This document shows, piece after piece, positions 52,589 through 61,583 of a DNA stretch of 64,000 bases; within the stretch, counting starts at the first letter, position 1; each line of letters begins with the position of its first letter. Position numbers and translations under genes: made by a program. This DNA comes from Rhynochetos jubatus. Lineage: Eukaryota; Chordata; Aves; Eurypygiformes; Rhynochetidae. The DNA is taken from the NCBI GenBank assembly GCA_027574665.1, contig CM050677.1:877273-941272 (forward strand). Reading direction: 5' to 3'. The notes beneath the pieces are model-generated. The model did not search any database and had not been told where the DNA came from. It saw nothing but the letters and a program-made list of their open reading frames with translations.

Positions 52589-53900
52589 AGAACCTTAGAA
52601 TAATTCATGTGGAAAGGGATCTCTGGAATTCACTTTACCCAGCCTAAGTACTAACTTAAAGGTTAGGTCAGGCTGATTTCTTAAAATCTCCAGAGAATAA
52701 TTTCCACAGCCTCTCTGGGCAACCTATTCCAGTGCTTACCCATTTTTACAGTCAAGTTCTGAATGCTTTTTTCCATATATCTAATCAGAATTTCTCTTGC
52801 TACAACTTGTGACTATCCCCTCTTGCCTTTTCACTGTACACATCCATCTTATCCCTAAAATCCCTCAAGAAATTTGAAGACTGCAACAGGATCCCCCATT
52901 AGCCCTTCTTTTCTTCACAGTAAACAAAACCAGCTTGGTCAACTTCTTTTCATGAGTCCTGCTCCAGCAATCTGACCATCTTACTGATGCTCCTCCAGAC
53001 TCACTCCCTTTTGTTGATGTCTCTCTTGTACTGGGGGCCCAAAACTGGGCACAGTACTCCACGTATGATCTCAAAAGCACGGGGTGGATGGTAATCACTT
53101 CCCTCAAACTATTAAATCTTTTGCAAATGCAGCCCACAGCCTTCACCTCTGCAAAAGCTGATGAATCATGTTCAACTTGTGGTCCATGAGGACACCCAGA
53201 TCCTGTTTTCACAAAGCTGCTCTCCAGCCTGTGCTTGTTCTGAGTGTCAGACTTCGTGTTTTCTCCATCCATTGAACGTTATGAAGTTACTGCTGGGCCA
53301 TTCCTGCAGCTTGAGGAGGCTCCTGTGAATGGTAGCTTTGTACTCCATCATACTAACGATTTTGCCATGTTAGTGTCATCTGCAGCTTTGGCAAGATTTG
53401 GCACTCCATTCTATCACCAGGGTCACTAATGAAGATATTAAACAGAACTGGCCTCACTATCAATCCTTGAGGAGTGCCATAACCAATCATCTGCCTGTTA
53501 GACTGTGAAAGGTTCATCATTACACTTTGAAACTGATAGTTTGGCCAGCTACTTTGTATTCCACTCATCCAGCCCCTATCTCACCAATTTGCTACAATGA
53601 TCCTATGGGAGACGACAATGAAAGCTTTTCTTAAATCAGGAAATTATATCCCCACGTTCACAGAACCCATAATTTCACCATAGAAGGTAATCAGGTTGGT
53701 CTTACAAAGTCTGCATGTAAATCTGTGCTGGCTGTTCCCAGTCACCTTGCTCTAATTCATCTGCCTGCAAATGGCTTTCATAAAGACTTGCTCCATTAAA
53801 CTTCATGGCCACAGATAATTGACTGACTGGCTTCTAGTTCTTGCCTTTTCTGAAGATGGCAGTAACATTTATCTCTTTCCAGGCATTGTTATTTTATATT
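52589..53900 (-). pseudogene. Old CR1-like LINE copy, minus strand
   Basis: The left edge (AGAACCTTAGAATAATTCAT, then GGAAAGGGATCTCTGGA) is the reverse complement of a CR1 3' end. Read on the minus strand, the region then gives LRSYVEYCAQFWAPSTRE and the basic segment after it (52,865-53,272), which corresponds to the C-terminal part of CR1 ORF2. Further upstream are a G-L-I-V-R-P-V-L-F-N-I-F-I-S-D block and a region where the F-A-D-D motif should be (53,353-53,568). Many frame changes and stops make it clearly dead. It is the most diverged of the CR1 copies here. The 5' limit near 53,900 is approximate, since similarity fades out gradually. Confidence 0.8.
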
Positions 53901-56900
53901 CCTCCTACACAGATCCCTTTAAAATGTACTATCCTGCTTACCACTGAAAACTTTCCCAGTATCCAATTCCACAAGAAAAACTCTTACAGGTTAAACTCTA
54001 GTGCCCTATGGGTGTGAGGTCAGAGACTACTCCAAAAATGTGAACTGCTTCTTTTAAAGACTTCTAATTTTTAATAGATCACATAGAGGAGACATTTCAG
54101 AATATCAGTTATCACTACTGAGCTGAGGCATATCCCTGGTATTTTAATTTGAACTTGACTACATTTGTCTATGGTCTCTATCTCAACTACTTTTGGTAAG
54201 AAGAATGTTGTCATTTTATCAGTAAAATTTTGCTACCTCTTCTAGAAAAAAAAGAAACAGTAGAAATACTTTTTTCAACAGAAAAAAAGAGAAAAGGGCA
54301 GCATTAAAATTGGAAGTTCACAGAGGATGACCAGCAATGCATATGAATCCATCCGTGTTTTACTATACAAAAGTTTTATAAACATAACTCTTGATCAAAA
54401 GTGAGGAGAATGGAGCTAAATTCTTTGAGAACTATGGTCTTCTTCAGTTTGATGATCAAATAAAAAACATAATAAGGAAAGCAAAAAATCCCAAATCCAA
54501 AAAATATCCTAGGAAAAGCTAGGACATATTAACAGAATAGTTAAAACTGAGGACCAAGAAAAAGACAAAATTCTACTGTCTTTCTGCAGTGGAAAAACAT
54601 CTATTCATGATGCAAGCTGACAAGGTTCAAACCTCTATTGAATTTGAGGACAGGAATCAAAGTGAAAGGAGAATTTTTTTTCATCCACTTTTTAAGAATA
54701 TTGCGATTTCTATTGTGAAGGAATGAGAATTACTGAAGGGAAGGGATGGGGTTCTCCTGGCAAAAAAGGGACCAAAGAGTTGTTAAGTGTTTCCAAGAAT
54801 AATTACAAATGGAACAGGTTCAACAGAAGAAAATTAAAACCTCATTTCTGAATAAACTTTGACAAAATTGCCAAGTGCACTCAGAAATACAATAATGAGT
54901 GACTTTGACATTTCCAGTTTTACTTTCACTGTAGTTAGCTATGAATTAAATTGCTTAAAGCTTGCAAAATATTTGAGCATAAAATTATTCTTCCTTAACT
55001 TTCCTTTTTGTTCTAGAGCGTTGTGGGATTCAGCACAGAGGCAGACTATGTCTTGATTTTGGTTCTAGTCTAGTAGTCATGACTCAATGTAAAAAGAAAC
55101 ATTCAATATTACTTTCATACTCAAAAAGTCACATATTCATGTTATTTTCCATATAACAAGTTATATACCATCCCCACTAGGGAGACTTGCGTTTAAAGAT
55201 ATATTACCCTGACAAAGTGTCTAGAGAAGAATTCTAGTGTTGATTACAGTACAAAGAATTAATTCAGTAAGTGAGCTGCTTTGCTTACAATCAGCATATC
55301 TTTCCAGCTCCCAAATTACATATATATGGAACAAACAGGGGGGAAATCTTGATTATGTGTATATACCTACAATGCTATCTGCACGGGGACTCCAGCCAGG
55401 CAAGCGTATAAGCATTACATGTGAAAAACAAAGGAAAGACATCATACAGATCAACTCACTCCCACAGTAGCATTGTGAACTGCAGATTAAAACTGCCACT
55501 TCCTCGATAATATAAACTGAACTGGCATAAATGTGTATTAATGTTAATTAAGTTCCTAAACAGAGTGAGGAACTTGCCTCCTTCACTTAAAACCAACAGG
55601 AGTTTGCAATTAATTTCACTGGAGCTAGTCTTAAAACTCTGATCTTGAGATATATTTCCCCCTACTATAACACATGTCAGAGGATACAAAATTAACTAAA
55701 GATTTCAGTGACATGGCGATCAGCAAGGCAGTATATTTTGAATCAGAGGAATAAAAAGCCATAAAAAAGAAGTCAGCATTACTGAAATGTGTCTCATGTG
55801 ATACCTGCTCTATTTTACTTCTACTCAGATATAGCTCAAAAATTCTGCTTAAATTCTGTGATATCCTAAAAAATAAAAAATTAATGTCACATGAGAGTAC
55901 AAAACTATCCTTTTACAGCCTTATTGAGGAATACAGACCTATACTTGAAGTAAGAAAAATAACTGAATATGGGAAAAGCTAGGTCTTGGGAAATTAATAC
56001 CAGGAAATGTTGATAAACTTCGTGTGTTGTCATGACTCATAGAAGATTTGTTGCCTACCAGATGCCAGTGCAGAAAAAAACCCCATCATATTAAAATAAG
56101 ACAAGTTACTGAGAAGGTCTGGAAGAAAGCCATGGTCATCATAATCTATATTGGACCTAGTGATATAAGCAGAACTAAATGGAGATCCTGCAAAACAGGT
56201 TTTGAGAGTTTGTTAGCTGTACATGCAAGTAGAGATCAAATGCCAGCATTCTCAGAAATGAGACTGGTGCCACACTCAGGTAGAAGCAAAGAATGGCAGA
56301 CCAACATCTTGGCACAGTTCAGAAACAACACAGATGGGCACAGGTTGCTCCTTGAGTAACTGAACCTTACACAACTAATTTAATACTGATTATTAATATT
56401 CCTGTTACAGAAAAAAAAAACATTAAAACAGCACTTACCTAAAACAGTATTAACTTTAAAGCTGAGAGACAAACTGGTCCAGATAAACAGAGTGTATGGC
56501 AGATTCTAACCTGAAGCCATACAGGAGGAAAAAAATAAAAAAGAAAACACAAAAGTGATTAAAAAGAAACTATGTTGATGTTAAGCAGAAGTGCAAAGAC
56601 AGCAAGATGACAGCTTTCCCACTTATCACAAGAATATTTTAAGCACAGATTAGAGGACTAAAAGGACAGTTACTTTTCAACATAGAATAAAAAGTGTTGT
56701 ACATCTAGGAGCAACATAAAGTCCTGAAGACAAGGGGTTGTAAATGTTTTAAAAGGACAAGCAAACTGTGAGAACAATGTTTGGAACACACAGAGTAAGA
56801 ACTGTGAGTATGGAAGAGGACTAAACGTAGCAAGCAGGCACACAATGGGTGAAGATTTTCACGCTCTAACCTGTATGTAACAGCAGCCTTTGTGTGCAGC

Positions 56901-58259
56901 TGAAGACACCTTTGACTACCTCAGCCCCCACTGCCTTAAAAGGCAGCAAAGGAAGGATCCACTTCTGAACTTGTTTCAGCTGTCCAACACTGCTTGTGAC
57001 AAGCATCCCTGTCCTTTGGATAGAGACAACTTGCTCAGCATCCTGCTCTGGAGATGGCACCCAAAAGGAGGGCAATCTATACAGCTGGCGATATTAAAAG
57101 AGAACCTGTGCAGTCTTATATTCAGGCAGAAAACTAGAACAAATCCAATTCTCTTTCAACCTGCAGTCAGAAGCTTGTTTAGGCCCTGGGAAGATGTTCT
57201 TGATGGTTGAGACCCTTCATATACCTTAAACGGTTTGATTCATAATAAACTGCCACAGCAGGTTTTATTCAGTTGCCACCTAAGACCATAGAAAAGAGAG
57301 GAATTTGCCAGTTGAGACCAAACCCATACTTCAATAAAGGGCATAACCACGTTTTTAAGTGTACTTGATAAACAATAAGGAAGCTTCAAAAATACTTTAA
57401 GCATATTTAGCCATAAATTTCTACTTATTTCCCAGCTTCTAAAGAATTAATCATAGACTCTTATATTTTTTCATTCTGTCATGGTATACAGTGGACCCAA
57501 TACCAGATACATTACATGAAAAATTTTTAACTACCATGAATTTCTCCTCCCCAAATCCAAAAGAATGTTTGGGGGATTGCTAAAATATGTTAGCTTTGCG
57601 ACTGCATGGCATTATTGAAGTTATTCCAGATGCACTCATTAGACTTTTTCCCCAGCCTCCCCACAACGGGTTACAAGGTTTATCTATGATTGGTCTGTAT
57701 TAAAATTTATTATATACCTTTGTATTTGTTTCTAATAGCTAGCAGTCAGCTAACTATAGCAAGTCTACAATGGATATATGCACACATGTAAAGAGTTTGT
57801 CCACCATTACCATCCATCCATCTTTTTTGTATACTCACAAAACCAAGTGGATCCTCCTGTCCTTACAGGGGAAATAGGAACATCATGCAGGTGACTGGTG
57901 TGAGCTGGCTCTTTGTTAGGCTTAATTCAATGATACACAAGTTACCTTGTGATAAAACTTTGTGCTGAACTATGATGTCATATATGGTGGGTATTACATT
58001 TCTGAATATAATATAAAAAAAATAAACCTTGCCAACACAAGTAGGCACATCCTGCTTGCAAAAGCGGTCTTAAAAGCAGAAACTATGTTAATAGTTCACA
58101 AACCGGAATAGGAACATGATGAACACAGACAAATGCTTTGGAATAAGAAGAAAGATTTACATCTGGGAGCTGTGGAAGTGACAACACACTGCCCTCGGCC
58201 AGTCCTACTTGTCCAGAGATCTCCAGCTTTGACATTTGTGAGGTATTACAGAATACCTG
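53901..58259. other. Noncoding DNA left of the provirus
   Basis: No host gene is recognised. A plus-strand frame at 56,048-56,359 contains an IIYIGPSDISRTKW-like stretch that faintly recalls the esterase-like part of a CR1 first ORF; this could be an ancient LINE remnant. A slightly GC-richer patch lies at 56,880-57,210 without a known motif. Confidence 0.4.
56048..56359 (+). pseudogene. Possible remnant of a CR1-type ORF1 esterase region
   Basis: The 103-codon frame contains a hydrophobic strand followed by Y-I-G-P-S-D-I, reminiscent of the (V/I)HxGTND block that I recall from CR1/L2-type ORF esterase domains. A F-S-E-M-R-L-V-P-H-S-G-R-S segment follows at about the expected spacing. The key G-T-N-D is altered, and no flanking CR1 sequence is evident. 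Weak evidence: this may be an ancient LINE piece or a chance resemblance. Confidence 0.25.
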
Positions 58260-58288
58260 TGTGGGATTCCCCTAGGTATATAAGCAGC

Positions 58289-58328
58289 AAGCATAAAGCA
58301 AGCATAACAAGCATAAAGCAAGCATAAG
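58289..58328 (+). repeat. 20-bp tandem duplication, probable U3
   Basis: Copies at 58289-58308 and 58309-58328 read AAGCATAAAGCAAGCATAA plus one variable base, 19 of 20 identical. Each is itself built of two AAGCATAA half-units. Duplicated short motifs in U3 are often enhancers. Here the role is inferred from position only. Confidence 0.75.
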
Positions 58329-58695
58329 AGTTAACCGAGGGTCAGTTATATAAGAAGCCAATTATGGGATAATTGCAGGTTTTCCACGAGCGCTGTTTTA
58401 TGTATCTGAGCGATCACTTGCTTTGCGCATAATGAGCTACAGATGAAGATTAGCAACGTGTGGTCTGCCAACAATGTTGACAGATGTGATTTGTCGGAAA
58501 ACTACTTTTGCTCAAGAGATAAAGCTAGTGCTTATTTATGTGATTAATGTTCTTTGTCTTCTGTTTCGTATCCTGTTTTGCTGTTATCCTGTCTTGTTGT
58601 TACCTATTCTTGTATTGATTCCAAATGCTGATTAGTGTGGTCTGGTAAAGGAAGAGGATTCGCGGCTGGAAAGTTTCACGAACCCAAACAGATGA

Positions 58696-58703
58696 TATAA
58701 AAA
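58696..58703 (+). promoter_or_regulatory. LTR TATA box
   Basis: TATAAAAA lies 88 bases before the LTR end, with transcription expected to start roughly 25-30 bases downstream, around 58,722-58,732. An earlier TATATAAG (58,276-58,283) would be too far upstream for the observed poly(A) signal and PBS arrangement. Confidence 0.75.
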
Positions 58704-58718
58704 GGCAAAGAACTTTGC

Positions 58719-58724
58719 AATAAA
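58719..58724 (+). terminator. Poly(A) signal AATAAA in LTR
   Basis: AATAAA lies 16 bases after the TATA-like box, so it falls in U3 close to the start of R. This compact layout leaves R and U5 together only about 55-60 bp and recalls the short R region of avian alpharetroviruses. Confidence 0.75.
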
Positions 58725-58786
58725 GGGAGACATGCTTGAACATTCATATTGAACGTGTGTCTGTCTCGCGTCACTGATGCAACAAG

Positions 58787-58804
58787 TGGTGACCCCGACG
58801 TGAT
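58787..58804 (+). other. Primer-binding site for tRNA-Trp
   Basis: The 18 nt TGGTGACCCCGACGTGAT begin two bases after the LTR end. From established knowledge this is the sequence complementary to the 3' end of tRNA-Trp used by the Rous sarcoma/avian leukosis group. It matches at all positions as I recall them. Betaretroviruses usually use a lysine tRNA, so the primer choice is noteworthy for an element with betaretrovirus-like genes. Confidence 0.93.
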
Positions 58805-58920
58805 TCTACATATCGGGAGAAGAAACGTTCGTGATTTAAGAGCAGCCGAGGATAAGACATAAGGTCAAAGGAAGATCGGCTGGACCAGTGACGGGCGCCG
58901 CTGAAGAATTATCGTGGTAC

Positions 58921-58929
58921 CAGGTGAGC
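58921..58929 (+). promoter_or_regulatory. Candidate major splice donor in leader
   Basis: CAG/GTGAGC fits the vertebrate 5' splice-site consensus nearly perfectly. It lies between the primer-binding site and the gag ATG, with the intron starting at 58,924. This is where retroviruses keep the donor used for env or other subgenomic mRNAs. The matching acceptor would be beyond the window. Confidence 0.6.
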
Positions 58930-58941
58930 GGCTTGCTTGTT

Positions 58942-60897
58942 ATGGGCTCCACTGTATCAGTGGAAGTGAAGGCTGTATTGGCAATCCTTTTGACTTTGGC
59001 CCAGAAACATGATATTCACCTTAAGGAGAAAGATGTTATGGACTTGTTATTGTGGGGGCAGCGGCGAAATGTCCTGCTGGGCATGGAAGATGTTTTCAAA
59101 GAAGAACGATGGCAAAAGCTTGGCGAAGAGCTGTGGGAGTCTGTGCAATTAGGCACAAAGGAGGCAATTGCTCTTAGTCAGGTTTGGCATATGGTCAACA
59201 AACTAATGATGACTACACGAAAGGAATCCGAAATAATGGAAGCCGCTGAAAAGGCATTGGGTTACGGGTCTAGGACTGATGAGACTGCTAGTGTGAGTGA
59301 TAAACTTGCTGATGTGGTTGCTTTGCCGGCTAATGTTAGAGAAGCTCGGTCATTGTTTGAGATTCCACTGCCTCCTGATTTCTTGGATGCACCGACGGAT
59401 CAGGAGATGCCCTCCGCGTCTCCCCCTGATCCTTCATCCTTACCGGGCAAGCTTCCACCGTTACCCGATAGTTTGGAACCTATGGATATGATTCAACAGC
59501 TCAAAGCAGAGGAAGCCGAATTGAAAAGGCAGGCAGATGATCTTCAGTTGGAAGGTGTTCGACAGAAGTTGGATATGGCCCATTTAGGTGGGAAATTGCA
59601 GGACGTGATAAGACAGCAGTCGAAATTGATACGAGATTTGTATTATCGGCTAAGTCAGCAGGCTGGTCCTGCGGGAGCCGAGGGAGGACGTGATGACCCT
59701 GATCGAGTGTCGCATGTAAAAACTCAGACTCCTGAGGTGGGACAAAAGTGGCATGGCATTATACGAGATGCCATAGTTGACGGAGAATTTTTGGGACCAT
59801 TAAGGGCATACCCTGTCAATATTCAGCCGGGCGCCGGTGGTGCGGAGATAAAGGAGTGGCAACAGTTTGATTGGCGGCTGTTAGACCGCCTGCAAAAAGC
59901 AATCATGGAATATGGTCTTGATAATGCTTATGTTCGAAATTTGATTGATGTTATTTTTTCACAGAATATATTAACGCCTCATGATATTGATACCTTAACT
60001 TCGCTTATTTTGTCACCTATGCAAAAATTGGTGTTTAAGGATGATTGGAAGCGACGCATTGATGTGGCGCTTATTCAGGGTTTAGACTTGAGGGATGAAG
60101 ATCCACTCAAAACAGCTACAGCTGATATGCTTTTGGGACAGGGTGCGTTTGCACACCCCAGGGCACAAGCGCGTCTTCATCGGCGCATTTTGCAACAGAG
60201 TCAGGCTTTGGCCGCTGCAGCCTTAAAGGCATTGCAGATCTCTGCTACTATAACACCGCCTTATACTAAAATCGTGCAGCAGTCTAATGAGCCGTTTGCT
60301 GCCTTTCTGGATCGGTTGCGTGCCTCAGTAGAAAAATCTCCTAATCTGGCCCCTGATGCAAAGCACGCTGTAATGCTGGATCTTGCTGTTCAAAATGCCA
60401 ATGAGGTGTGCAAGCGAATTCTTGCCACCCTACCTAAGACAGCAGGATTGGTGCAAATGATGGAGGCCTGTTCCCGTGCTGATATGGTAGCAGAGCAAGA
60501 CAAGGCTAACCTTTATGCGCAAGCACACGCGAAAGCCTTGGCAGCAGCGTTGCAACCTGCTTTTCGACGAAATGGCTCTCGGCAGCGAACGGGGGTGTGT
60601 TTTTTGTGTGGGACGAAAGGTCATTTAAAAAGGGATTGTCCCAAGATGAGAAATAATGCTATTTGTACTCGTTGTCAACGCCCTGGTCATGTAATGTCAG
60701 AATGTCGTGCTCGGTTTCATAAAAATGGGCAATCTTTGTCCCCGGGAAACGTGATGACGAGCGCCAGGAAGGGGGGCGCGCCGACACAGAATACCCTATC
60801 CAACAGAGATACCCGAGTTTCCAAATACAGCTGGACCCCGAATGTCCTGGATGCCTGGGTCAGCTCCGGGGAGAAACCTCCGGGAGTGCAGGAGTAG
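58942..60897 (+). CDS. gag: Gag polyprotein (matrix, capsid, nucleocapsid)
   Basis: The start is taken at the ATG of MGSTVS (651 residues), because glycine 2 and the following residues make an N-myristoylation signal. The same frame is open further upstream, but only from a GTG. About residues 1-100 are matrix-like. Residues around 130-175 are proline-rich without an obvious PPPY or PTAP late motif. Residues 181-240 (from MDMIQQLKAEEAELK) look like a coiled coil. The capsid follows, with an ILTPHDIDTL segment and the major homology region near residue 445 (QQSNEPFAAFLDRLR). Nucleocapsid has two CCHC zinc knuckles, at C553-C566 (CFLCGTKGHLKRDC) and C575-C588 (CTRCQRPGHVMSEC). There are no internal stops. 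It assembles the particle at the membrane and packages RNA. Cleavage sites are not assigned. Confidence 0.95.
   Translation: MGSTVSVEVKAVLAILLTLAQKHDIHLKEKDVMDLLLWGQRRNVLLGMEDVFKEERWQKLGEELWESVQLGTKEAIALSQVWHMVNKLMMTTRKESEIMEAAEKALGYGSRTDETASVSDKLADVVALPANVREARSLFEIPLPPDFLDAPTDQEMPSASPPDPSSLPGKLPPLPDSLEPMDMIQQLKAEEAELKRQADDLQLEGVRQKLDMAHLGGKLQDVIRQQSKLIRDLYYRLSQQAGPAGAEGGRDDPDRVSHVKTQTPEVGQKWHGIIRDAIVDGEFLGPLRAYPVNIQPGAGGAEIKEWQQFDWRLLDRLQKAIMEYGLDNAYVRNLIDVIFSQNILTPHDIDTLTSLILSPMQKLVFKDDWKRRIDVALIQGLDLRDEDPLKTATADMLLGQGAFAHPRAQARLHRRILQQSQALAAAALKALQISATITPPYTKIVQQSNEPFAAFLDRLRASVEKSPNLAPDAKHAVMLDLAVQNANEVCKRILATLPKTAGLVQMMEACSRADMVAEQDKANLYAQAHAKALAAALQPAFRRNGSRQRTGVCFLCGTKGHLKRDCPKMRNNAICTRCQRPGHVMSECRARFHKNGQSLSPGNVMTSARKGGAPTQNTLSNRDTRVSKYSWTPNVLDAWVSSGEKPPGVQE
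60744..60750 (+). promoter_or_regulatory. gag-pro -1 frameshift heptamer GGGAAAC
   Basis: In the gag frame the codons are GGA AAC preceded by G, so the heptamer fits X XXY YYZ exactly. The pro frame is open from here through the protease stop. GGGAAAC is a known gag-pro slip site of betaretroviruses. Ten bases downstream a GCGCC/GGCGC stem (60,761-60,765 with 60,775-60,779, 9-nt loop) could be the stimulatory structure. The gag stop is about 145 bases further on, which gives a long overlap. Confidence 0.9.
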
Positions 60898-61583
60898 ACC
60901 TGGGAGTGGCACATGATGTAAATTTGCTGAATGATCAGGTACAAATTGCAGAATCCACCGTGACTGCGCCTTTAGGATATGGCCTTAGTGCCTTGCTAAT
61001 TGGCAGGTCCTCAGTATCCGCTCAGGGCATCTTTGTGCTACCTGGATTGATTGATGCAGATTATGAAGGCATAATTAAAATTATGGTACGTGCCCTTTTT
61101 CCTCCAGTAGTGATCAAGAAGGGGACAAAGATTGCCCAACTTATCCCGTTTCGAAGTTCTGTACCTTTTACAAAAAATGTTGTGCGGGGTCAACAAGGAT
61201 TCGGGTCCACTAATGATCCTTCTGTATTTTTTTCCATTCCCGTGAAAAACGGAAGATTGACAAGGAGAGTATCATTTATGGCAAATGACGGTTTTTCCTT
61301 TGTTTTGTTAATGCTTTTGGATACAGGAGCGGATGTTACTATAATACCGAAAAGATTATGGCCCTCTGTTTGGCCATCCTCTCCTGTAGATGTTACCATT
61401 CAAGGTATCGGTGGTCAGCAGGCTACTGTGATCAGTACTGATTACATTACTGTTAAAGATCAACAAGAACCGCAGTTAGTGGCCCGTATACGACCTTTTA
61501 TAGTGGACACCGATATTGCCCTGCTGGGTCGAGACTGTTTGTCTCAATGGGGTGTAACCCTTCAAACGTCGCCTTTTTTGTAG
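60744..61583 (+). CDS. pro: Pro: dUTPase fused to aspartic protease, reached by -1 frameshift
   Basis: About 279 codons follow the slip site; there is no own ATG start. The N-terminal dUTPase has all five family motifs: AGVDL (near 60,888), GRSS (61,002), GLIDADYEG (61,044), GTKIAQL (about 61,120) and GFGSTN (61,198), with the catalytic aspartate of motif 3 in place. It hydrolyses dUTP and so limits uracil in viral DNA. The retroviral protease follows, with LLDTGADVTII (catalytic D at 61,320) and the C-terminal LLGRDCL. It works as a dimer and matures Gag and Pol. The order dUTPase then protease is typical of betaretroviruses. The end overlaps the pol frame, and no G-patch is seen. The whole frame is intact, with no key residue lost. 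Confidence 0.94.
   Translation, partial: GKRDDERQEGGRADTEYPIQQRYPSFQIQLDPECPGCLGQLRGETSGSAGVDLGVAHDVNLLNDQVQIAESTVTAPLGYGLSALLIGRSSVSAQGIFVLPGLIDADYEGIIKIMVRALFPPVVIKKGTKIAQLIPFRSSVPFTKNVVRGQQGFGSTNDPSVFFSIPVKNGRLTRRVSFMANDGFSFVLLMLLDTGADVTIIPKRLWPSVWPSSPVDVTIQGIGGQQATVISTDYITVKDQQEPQLVARIRPFIVDTDIALLGRDCLSQWGVTLQTSPFL
61574..61580 (+). promoter_or_regulatory. pro-pol -1 frameshift heptamer TTTTTTG
   Basis: In the pro frame the reading is T TTT TTG followed directly by the TAG stop. After a -1 slip, reading continues in the pol frame. It fits X XXY YYZ. The closeness of the stop to the slip site is unusual, and the stop itself forms the first bases of a 12-bp inverted repeat (next entry). 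Confidence 0.85.

Larger units (their letters stand above)
58260..58784 (+). mobile_element. 5' LTR (right edge firm, left edge uncertain)
   Basis: The right edge is set by GCAACA ending at 58784, two bases before the primer-binding site. A TATA-like box, a poly(A) signal and a short R region lie in the expected order. For the left edge I prefer TGTGGGATTCC at 58260: its first ten bases pair with the right end at six positions, and this choice includes a 20-bp tandem repeat (58,289-58,328) and the CpG-containing DNA from 58,330 on. The alternative is TGTTGACAG at 58475, which pairs perfectly with the last five bases and gives a 310-bp LTR. With the first choice, the 6 bp before it (TACCTG) would be expected again after the 3' LTR. 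Confidence 0.65.

Noticed and set aside
1-58259. CRISPR array, operon or prokaryotic genes
   Set aside because: Vertebrate LINEs and LTRs, low gene density and splice-type signals show nuclear vertebrate DNA. The repeats are microsatellites, not spaced palindromes.
58888-58941. GTG at 58,888 as the gag start
   Set aside because: Vertebrate retroviral Gag starts at ATG, and the ATG at 58,942 gives an M-G myristoylation signal.
61547-61573. ATG at 61,547 as the start of pol
   Set aside because: It lies inside the intact protease frame. The slippery heptamer at 61,574 in the right phase explains how pol is reached, as in related retroviruses.
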